A stretch of DNA of 64,000 nt from Diplolepis rosae (lineage: Eukaryota; Arthropoda; Insecta; Hymenoptera; Diplolepididae): positions 744,001 to 808,000 of the forward strand of contig JAPYXD010000744.1 of the NCBI GenBank assembly GCA_030998225.1, in the 5' to 3' direction. The notes below the pieces were generated by a model. The model was not told the origin of the DNA. It worked only from the letters and a program-made list of their open reading frames with translations, and did not search any database. This document shows positions 56,429 through 64,000 of this stretch, in pieces (the first letter of the stretch is position 1; each line of letters starts with the position of its first letter). A program made the position numbers and the translations under genes.

Positions 56429-56840
56429 TGCAATGTATTTGTATCTTTTTACGAAATGATGAATGATATTGTTTGCAACATTATGTAACCATAAGTAAAA
56501 AATAATCATTTTAAGCATGTTGTACGAAATGTTTTTGTAATAACCAATTTCACACTTTTTCTGAGGTCGCAACCATTTCATTCAATAAACTTCATTTTCT
56601 TTAAATTTTTGAAGTATTTATTGTGTTACTTCCTTCCATGATTCATGGATAGAAATTTATATAATTTGAAAATTAAAAATCAAAGAATTAATTTTTTACA
56701 AAAAAATACGACTGTAAATACGACTGTAAATACGACTGTTAATACGACTGTAAATACGGTTTCAAATACACGGCCGTTAGTGCAACCGTATTTACGACCG
56801 TATTAGCAGACGTATTACCGGCCGTATTTTTTCAATAGGG
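56429..56840. repeat. Right terminal inverted repeat of element A
   Basis: Reverse complement of 29776-30200, including the tandem AATACGACTGTA units (56700-56825) and the terminus ending TTCAATAGGG at 56840. Identity with the left copy is high, with a few substitutions. Confidence 0.85.
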
Positions 56841-56930
56841 CCTAACAAACCGGCTGAACCAGGATGAACGCTAGGTTAGCAACTAGGTAGCAATATAACT
56901 CATGAAAGCGACTAAATAAATATTTAACTT

Positions 56931-56977
56931 GTTTGTATCCTTATTCTGCGTTAAAATTAACGTTAAAAGGTAATGAA
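56931..56977. repeat. Short repeat shared with 9311-9357
   Basis: TATCCTTATTCTGCGTTAAA and AACGTTAAAAGGTAATG recur almost exactly at 9315-9355. The rest of the flanks differ. It is probably the visible core of an old dispersed repeat. Confidence 0.5.
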
Positions 56978-57038
56978 GATATACAATAATTTTATTTTTT
57001 AGCATTAAAAACTAAGAAAAACATAATACCCGTCACTA

Positions 57039-57189
57039 AAGGCAGTGCAGTGGTTTATAAATTTCCATATCTCCACCGTCAGGATTGGCTATTTGTTAGA
57101 GTGAGACAAAAAGTAGTTGTGTATCATTCTAACCAATGGTCAACTCTAACGGTGGAGATGTTCCGCAAATGGTGAATTACTGCACTGCC
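57039..57189. mobile_element. 151-bp MITE, TA target duplication
   Basis: Inverted ends carry AAGGCAGTGCAGT on the left and ACTGCACTGCC on the right, with a second paired block ATCTCCACCGT/ACGGTGGAGAT. TA lies at 57037-57038 and 57190-57191. Non-coding. Confidence 0.82.
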
Positions 57190-57349
57190 TACGCAAACTT
57201 TTAGATTTTTTAATTTGACCATTACGAACAGTAGCAAATAATGTAAATGCAAAATGATAAAAATATACTATTCTTTTATACCCGCGCGAGAAAAGCGATT
57301 TTGGGGCCCTGTGCGCAAAACAGCAAAAATAATCGATTCCACGATCGAT

Positions 57350-57385
57350 AATGAGTCTCTATCTCTCTCTCTCTCTCTCTTGCTC

Positions 57386-57424
<39 letters not shown>
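57350..57424. repeat. Compound microsatellite (CT)n-(ATCT)n
   Basis: About 25 bp of CT dinucleotides followed by about ten ATCT tetranucleotides. Simple sequence, no coding meaning despite an open frame through it. Confidence 0.95.
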
Positions 57425-57425
<1 letters not shown>

Positions 57426-58860
57426 ATGGAAATAGCTGAATTCAGAAAAGCAAGTAGAAATATTTCAGGGAAATATATTCTGTAAAGAAATAATCTAAAT
57501 GAAGAAGTTTTAACATTAGATTTTTGGCTTGCTATAGAGACTGCAAAAGAATGTACTATGTAAACCAAAGTTCCGATTAGCCATAGAATAAGGATATATT
57601 TATTTGATTCGTAGAAATAGATAAGATACTACGCTCTAGCGACCAAATTTTAGTATAAATATCCTGGGACTGGTGCCCTGAAGTCGCGACAGAACGTGCC
57701 TTAGGAAGGGTATTAGAAACGATTTCTGGAACCCATGCATGAGTCAGTTTGAATCGACTTCAGCCATTTTGCACGTGATTAGGTAAGCCTGATTGGCTAG
57801 AGATGTCGACTTCAAGCTTGTCGTGATTGGATGATGATGTCGACATCGTTTTAAAGATTGGCTAAACCCTTACTTTACTTGCCTAAATCTAAGATTATAA
57901 ATATATGTGCGGAAAGCGCGGAGCGTCAGATTTAGATTTTGATTTCGGAGCCGCAAAACGAAAATAAGTACGTAGTGAAACCTTTAAGTTCACGTTGGAC
58001 TTAGAATACTTTGAGTTAAATTTGAATTTGACGTGAAGTGCGATCAATTTCGAACCAAACTTATATAATTATGGTGTCATCGAATCAATAAAGAGTGAAC
58101 ATTTGCATTATGAAGTTTTCGTGTTTTATTCGTTTGACGCAATTTATTTTATAAATTGCAATTCTTAATTTGCGGTAGCTGGTTTTCAAATCAGCGCAAG
58201 TCAGCAACGGACCACGGATGACTGCCAATCAACGTTGGATCTAAGAGGATTCTTTTCATAGCAGCGATTGGCGGATATAACACAGTGTGTGTTACGAGCC
58301 GTGCATGTCCGTATTTCGCGGCGAAGGTGATTGGTTCGTTCTTCTCGGAGTAAATCCTTGAAAGGAACCGGGAAAGTTTAATTAGAGACAATATGAGAGA
58401 AACTATGGAAACACTGGTTGGTGGAGGTAAACTTTAATATTAAATCCAACTTCAAAACTCATTGACTCTGGACGCAACAGTTAATATACTAGTCCGACCG
58501 CGAGTACAGTTGATTATCGAAAAAACGCTACAAGTTCGACGAGTGGACTTGTAGACGAGTCAAATTTCAAAGGTTCGGTAAAATCTAACTAATATTCCCT
58601 ACGCAAATGCTACAAACCATCCTCGTAGCTCACCCCCACGCATCCCCTCCCTCACCAGTTCGCATGCTGGCCCTCGCTTGGCACAGACCTAGTAAGCGCG
58701 ACCGGGAAAATCCGAGTCCGAAGAAACACGAGTCGGAAAATCCCAGTCCTAGCCTCTCGCCTCGGCTACAGGCTTTTTATGATGAAGAAAGTGAAGCTCG
58801 AAGAAGGGTAGTAAAACAGTAAACCCTTTATGAATCATCTTTACTTCCTTCTGGCGACCA
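57425..58860. other. Unassigned; possibly LTR- or UTR-like
   Basis: No recognisable protein. GATTATAAATATATG at about 57895 resembles a TATA region, and CAATAAAGAG at about 58087 resembles a polyadenylation signal about 190 bp downstream. TTCTGGCGACCACATA near 58851 looks like a sequence next to an LTR. A retrotransposon relic is possible, but a second LTR copy is not in the window. The 71-codon frame at 58607-58822 is Pro/Ser-rich and unrecognised. Confidence 0.25.
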
Positions 58861-60870
58861 CATATACCTTTTCAATAACTCTGTGTCTATTCGAACAATT
58901 TGTTTCTGAATAGATTCACACAGATGTTTTATGCTTAAACTAGCGTACATAATTCAAGTAGAAACTAACAAAGGAGTCTTAAAACTAATTTACAATGTTC
59001 AGTTCTTTATTGAAGGCATCTGTTGAACTCTCGGACTACTATTATACTATATACATTATTATTACTATTTAAATTTAACATGGAAAACTAAACAGATTCT
59101 ATGCTTTTCCCAAGGTCTCTTTATTACTTTATGTATTCCAGGTTTGTTCGTGACAACCTCTTCAAACAGTAGGAATTTCCCAAATTAGTATTAATTAATT
59201 TTATTTGAAATTGAATACTCGCGGACAAGTATGGCGCCTCCACATGTGACGTCATACTAGACACGAGCGAGAGGTAGTCGCTCGTAACATGTGTCAGAGA
59301 TGAGTTGGGAGATTGCTAAAGTAATGGAATAAGAGAATTTCACAAAAGTGGGCTGATAAACGTGCCCTCTGAACGCGTTGCGCAAAAGGTGTACTTTGCG
59401 CGTCGGTAAATAATGAAAGTTAGAAAATCCAGAAATGATTTACCATCAGAATTTCTATGGAGGGGCAGCGGCGCGCGCTGCCCTTGTTTCTTCCTCGTCG
59501 CTCTTGCACATGAGAACGGCTCGTCCCACTTCTCCTTATTCTCCTCGCTTCCTCCATGCAATGCTATTTTTAGCTTTCACGCTTTCGGTTATCGAGTCGG
59601 ACTTGAGAATTATGTATTTCTGTCGAAACCGTGCAAAAGAGGCGCGAAGCAGACGACAATTTCAAATTTATAAAATATGTTATTTAAGAAACAACACTTT
59701 TTTCCGATATTTTGGAAAAAATCTGAAATATCGTGTGAAATTTTATAAGCATTTGAACACTTCAAAAACAAACTTTCAGTAAAATTTGATGCCAATAAAT
59801 GTTCCAAATTTGAATCAGTATATATTTTCCTATTCAAAGTTCCATACTTCTTATCAATTTTGTACATTTAAAAAACTTTTTAGTTAGAGAGATATTTTCT
59901 ATTAAGAAGAGATAAACATAAAATTCAAGTTTAAAATTTACATTCTCAGTTTTATGTTAGAAATATTTTCATCTCACATTTTTGTAACCTAAGCACAGAC
60001 TTTTCATTAAAAAAATGAAATGGTCTATGGAAAGTTAAAATTTTCTAACAGATGTGGATAAATTTAAAAGCTAAAATATGTGTTCATTAAAATATTTTTA
60101 ATATAATAATAACATTAAATATTATATATTTAATATTAAATAATAATATAATATTTTAATATAATAATTTTACATAAAAATTTTTGTCCGAACTGTTCAA
60201 ATCTTGTTACAATATGACAAGATCATATGGACGAGTTAAATTTTTTTAATGAAATATTTTGTAATTTTTAATTTGTCTGTTCTTCTGAAATCGGAGGAAG
60301 ATTTAAACAGTAAACAACAAATTTTCCAATGGAATTCAAGGTCAATAAATGCTTAAAATTTTAATTACAAAATTTTGAAGCTTTGTAACTATAACATTTT
60401 TTGGAATTTACATCTTCTACATGACAATTTGTATATATATATAAATTACCATCGGAAATTACAGGTTGACCTGGTGTTTCAACTTTCGTTAAAGTGATTT
60501 ATTTTATAGAAAGATATTACAAAAGAAATTTTAATTTAGATCTCTTTGAAGGAAATTAATAAGTATTTTAAAAAATTAAAATTTTAAAAGATTTTTTTTG
60601 TTATGTCTTCATAGTGATTTGTTAACTTAATTAAAATATTTTTAGAAATTCTTTTCTGGATTCTATATGCTGGGGTTGAACATGTTACAAAAAGTCGTGT
60701 AATTTTAAAAATGTGTATTCCCATACCAATGAAATCTTAAAGTGTGCTCTGTTCGATAAAATATTAGATATAATATATTTTACTTTTGAATAATCAAACC
60801 TTTTATTTATACTTATATATTGAAATTTTCATTTAAAATATGTTATGTATTCTGAAGGTTTTTTAAAAAA
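58861..60870. other. No gene recognised
   Basis: AT-rich, with a GC-richer island at 59220-59650 including a short inverted motif around CACATGT/ACATGTG. Overlapping frames at 59340-59782 on both strands show no known motif. The part 60080-60180 is nearly pure A/T. Confidence 0.35.
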
Positions 60871-61320
60871 ATCAGCCTTAAAGAACACATTCTTATCATG
60901 ACACTTGCGCTTCGCGCTCGATTTTCTGTATACATTTCTGTAATTTTCTAATAATTTACAAGATTACAAAAAATCTATTTTCTTCCAAATATTTAAAAAA
61001 GGAAGAGAATTCATAGACTCTTTTTGAGGAAGCGATTTTTTGTATTATCGCTTATTTTGTATCTCACATATTTTGGTTCAAAAATGGAATTTTTTATTTT
61101 CGATAGTGTTTTTTTAAAACCAAAACATAAAATATACATCTTGTCAAAAAATGTCCTACTGAGAATTTGTAGAAGTCATTTAGGCAAATAATTTTCCATC
61201 TCAACGTTTTTTTCGTATTTCACATATTTTAGTTAAAAAATTGAATTTCGTATTTTCAATGGTATTTTTTTTTAATTAAAAAGAAAAATATACATATTAT
61301 GGAATGTTATGAAAATTCTC
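60871..61320 (-). mobile_element. Copy 4 of the 1.1-kb repeat, 3' part, diverged
   Basis: In reverse orientation it has ATCAGCCTTA...ACACATTCTTATCATG, GCGCTTCGCGCTCGATTTTC and the following 400 bp that match 13350 back to about 12800. The start of the repeat (GGATGAGAAGG) is missing, so it is truncated. It is clearly older than copies 1 and 2. Confidence 0.8.
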
Positions 61321-62216
61321 CTATATTTCAACCTCACTGCGGGTCTTTTTCAAGGAATATATATATCACTAAAAATTGAACAAATCAATTTACAATCAAA
61401 TTTCTTTTTCCAAAGAGAACTATTTTATGTTGTGTTGATATAATAAATAAGTACTTACATAAATTACAAAAAAAAAAACAAAAGCACACATGAAGATTCA
61501 GTCTTATTCTTGAAAATGTCATTAAAATTAAAGCCTCAAAGATTGAGGGCTTCAATAATTTAAAATTACATTATAATACGGTGTGTATAAGTACAATCCG
61601 ATGAAGCAACGCAAACTGTAGGATAGAGAGACGAAGATACGATAAATTGAATTAATTTCACCAATGAAAAGTGTGCTAAAGCTTGAGAACACAAACTTGA
61701 AAATCATATGTTAAATAATTTCATGGCAAATTCGATTAAATATCATAATTTCAGCCTTAAAATTTATTGAAATATTAATATTTTTATTGATATAAATTGA
61801 TTCAATAATTTTTCTTTAATGTTGTTTTATTGACCTTAAGACCGACGAAACCAAACCTATATGATATAATAATATAACGGTCGAAGAAATGGTCATCCGT
61901 TCTTTATAAAGGAAAAAAAACAAACAAAAATTCTGGCCTGTTGTTTACAAATTTCTAAGTTTTTCGTTCATTTTATCCGGTTTTCTATATACAGTGAATT
62001 CTACATATTTTTTCCAATTCGTGTTGTTGCTTACTGGACTTCTTCATTTTGAATTGCGAGCAATGAGATAAGTTTTTGAGTTTCATTATTATCCTTTTTT
62101 TAACTATCTTCTACATTTTTATCTTTTACGAAAATTTGGATATAATATAATTTAATAATACAAAAAACTATATCGAGAATATTTATTATTCTTTGCGGAT
62201 ATGTTCATTTGCTTTA
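61321..62216. other. No gene recognised
   Basis: AT-rich non-coding sequence with no repeat ends identified. Confidence 0.35.
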
Positions 62217-62570
62217 AGGGGGCGTTTCTCATAATACGTCACACAGTTTATGGGGGTGGGGGGGTCTGCAAATTGTGCCGTGGTGTGACATGTTGGGAGG
62301 GGGGTCTGCCCTCTGCGTTACGTCACACATTAAATGTGTACCCACGAAATTTGAAAAAAAGTTCAGAAAAGATTATCTACAATAATAATTAATAGCTTCT
62401 TTTTTCACTGGATTTTGTACGCGTTAACGAAGAATGTTTTATAAAATTAAGAGGTTGACGTGACATCGAAAGGGGGGGGGGAGTTAAAGTTTGAGACCAT
62501 GTGTGACATGGGGGTCGGGGGGGGGGGAGAATAGCTAAAAATCGCGTGACGAATTATGTGAACGCCCCCT
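62217..62570. mobile_element. 354-bp MITE with AGGGGGCG termini and G-runs
   Basis: Inverted ends AGGGGGCGTTTCTCATAATA and AATTATGTGAACGCCCCCT, each followed inward by CGTCAC/GTGACG. The interior has several plus-strand G-runs of 6-12 (62254-62268, 62296-62304, 62471-62480, 62510-62527). TTA and AAG flank the ends, so a TA-type duplication is likely but not perfect. Confidence 0.75.
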
Positions 62571-62702
62571 AAGTAGCAATTGCTTCTCGAATATTGCGTC
62601 CCCCATGGATCTTCTTCTTGGGCGCAAAATCATGCCTGCATAACTAAATAGTAAAATAAAACCAGTGTTTCGAAAAATGGCTGCCTGCGCGAGCAGCGCG
62701 TG

Positions 62703-62835
62703 TTGGCTTCCCGCTAGAGAAATTCTGCCATCAGCTGTAAACTGGCGCGCGATTCAATATCGAATTAAATTAATTCGATATTAAATCGCGTGCCAAATTT
62801 TGACCAATGGCAGCATTTCTCCGGTGGGGAGCCAA
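62703..62835. mobile_element. 133-bp palindromic MITE
   Basis: TTGGCTTCCCGCTAGAGAAA on the left pairs with TTTCTCCGGTGGGGAGCCAA on the right. The centre is TCGAATTAAATTAATTCGA. The arms are nearly complementary over the whole length. Non-coding. Confidence 0.75.
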
Positions 62836-62849
62836 TATGTGCTTTTATT

Positions 62850-63040
62850 TGTCCAGGGCAGAACCAAAAAAAAAACTAGAAAATAGTATTTTAAGTTGAA
62901 AATAGGTTGAAAACCTATTTAAAATGGAAAATGCAAAATGGTTTTCTTCTTCCTATTTAAAATACAAAATGGAAAATGGCATTTTGCATTTCAAATAGGT
63001 ATTTGAAATGGATTCATTTGAAATATTTACCCAGCTCTGG
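62850..63040. repeat. Internally repetitive MITE-like segment
   Basis: Contains repeated TATTTAAAAT, GGAAAATGCAAAATGG and CATTTTGCATTT words. It ends CATTTGAAATATTTACCCAG and CTCTGG, which pairs weakly with CCAGGGCAGAAC near 62852. It may be a hAT-type MITE, but no 8-bp target duplication was found. Confidence 0.4.
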
Positions 63041-64000
63041 ATATAATTTATGTACTTTCTTCGTAGATTATCTTCAAAAATTAGATCTTAGGTAAAAAAA
63101 GATAATTTTGCTTACAAACATAGAAAAATTATTATTGAAGAGATAATTTCAAAGAAAAAACTTCATTTACATTTATTTATCGAAATTTTCATACCAAAGA
63201 TGTTACCTATTACAAAAATGTTCAAACCCTTCATTTTTGAAACTTGTATTTCATCTTGAATGATATCTTATTATAAAATATTCTCTACATAATTTAAAGA
63301 AAAAATACTGAAATCGATATTTTGTTTCGAATCTTTAAGCATTTATTGACTTTAAATTTCATTAAAAAATTATTTTTCAAGTATTTAAATCATCTTAAAA
63401 TTTCACAAAATCTTTTAGATACTTATTTCAGATCAATATTTTTCAAAGTATATCGAAAAAAAGTGTAATTTTCTTAATGTTATATTCCGTAATTTTGAAT
63501 TCTGTGTCTATTTCGCGCCTCCTTTGCATGAAGTCGAGAAAAATACAATTTCTGATTTTAACTCGACACAGGGGAGTTCCATTTGTGCTGTGTATGAGAG
63601 AGGTCGTTTGCTGATTTGCTCCTTAACTCGCGTGTGAAGTCTTCCACGCGACCAGCTCGTACCTACAGTCTTGTTCCTTTGTGATTACTTAATTAACTGA
63701 TAGTGATTTGTGGCTCGATATGTGCCTAGTGGTTGTTGGATAAAGCCTACGCTAATCTGATCTAACTGGCGTGCTTTCTACAGGTTTTACGTAGCCGCCA
63801 TACTCGTCTCTCTGAGATCTATGAGGACATCACTTGGAGTTTTGGAAGGCCTAATATTGTCCAGTTGAACTGGTGGTGACCGTCTATTTAGAGTCCCGCT
63901 TATTTTGGGGAGCTGATTGATCTGCTAGTTGGGACATATTTTTTTGGAGGCTCCTGCTGGATTATAATACGAAGCGTGGCTTGATCACGTGCGTAGTTCA
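63041..64000. other. No gene recognised
   Basis: AT-rich up to about 63500, then GC-richer to the end of the window. The last 450 bp resemble transcribed non-coding sequence in composition, but I find no frame, splice pair or repeat end. Confidence 0.35.

Larger units (their letters stand above)
29776..56840 (+). mobile_element. Element A: 27-kb EnSpm/CACTA-like (tnp2-type) transposon with nested insertions
   Basis: Both ends begin CCCTATTGAAAAAATACGG, and the terminal inverted repeats run about 400 bp (29776-30200 and 56429-56840). The flanking dinucleotide CC is common to both sides, so a short 2-3 bp duplication is possible. Inside are a plus-strand tnp2-type transposase gene (38040-39514 continuing at 54899-56201), a divergent minus-strand BEN-like gene (31779-33098), and insertions: a pogo-like element, a Penelope-like remnant and the 15.4-kb element B. 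Without B, A would be about 11.7 kb. The CACTA assignment rests on the transposase family, since the ends begin CCCT rather than CACTA. Confidence 0.82.

Noticed and set aside
57254..57439. 61-codon frame with Ser-Leu and Tyr-Leu-Ser-Ile repeats
   Set aside because: The repeats are the CT/ATCT microsatellite.
58607..58822. Pro/Ser-rich frame next to LTR-like sequence, considered as a gag remnant
   Set aside because: There is no CCHC knuckle, no second LTR and no pol sequence nearby, so a retroviral-type element is not supported.
59340..59867. Overlapping frames on both strands
   Set aside because: No recognisable motif, no start or splice context, and frames in several phases are open at once.

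Overview
The window looks like intergenic and intronic DNA from an insect nuclear genome. It is AT-rich, has spliced genes and microsatellites, and is packed with insect-type transposons. A hymenopteran is possible, but nothing here proves it. I see only one host gene: the last three coding exons of an adenylate-kinase-like gene (22160-24299, + strand). I see no rRNA, tRNA or CRISPR array. Almost everything else that codes is transposon-derived and mostly broken.

Region by region. 0-8.2 kb: a foldback with a mariner tail, a 5'-truncated R1-like LINE (2170-4779), and a degraded pogo-like non-autonomous element (4780 to about 8190) holding a complete 1,272-bp mariner with TA target duplications (5234-6505). 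8.2-14.4 kb: a GC-richer 638-bp palindrome (9382-10019) and a piggyBac-like TTAA/CCC element (11534-13693) interrupted by a 1.1-1.3 kb repeat that recurs three more times in the window. 14.4-21.9 kb: a nest in which a mariner is split by a 5.7-kb DNA transposon with about 490-bp terminal repeats, whose gene is split by a TTAA-flanked foldback, which itself contains a GC-rich palindrome. A second, internally deleted Tc1/mariner-type element follows. 22-24.3 kb: the adenylate-kinase-like exons, with a MITE in the intron. 25.4-27.2 kb: two copies of one element in inverted orientation.

29.8-56.8 kb: the main structure, a 27-kb element (A) with 400-bp terminal inverted repeats that start CCCTATTG. 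A carries a + strand tnp2-type (EnSpm/CACTA-like) transposase gene and a divergent - strand spliced gene with a BEN-like domain. A's transposase gene is cut by a second element of the same class (B, 39515-54898, about 15.4 kb, termini CCCTGCTT). B also has a divergent pair of genes and ends in a 2.3-kb array of about 121-bp repeats. B's second intron holds a foldback into which a 3.64-kb pogo-like transposon has inserted. A also contains a 1.18-kb pogo-like non-autonomous element and a Penelope-like retroelement remnant. The remnant's inverted arms each carry a minimal hammerhead ribozyme, one with an intact core and one with a core mutation. 56.8-64 kb: scattered MITEs, a CT/ATCT microsatellite, a fourth copy of the 1.1-kb repeat, and long stretches in which I recognise nothing.

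The order of several insertions can be read directly, because removing the inner element restores the outer reading frame or target site. All functional statements come from motif recognition by eye. No database search was run.
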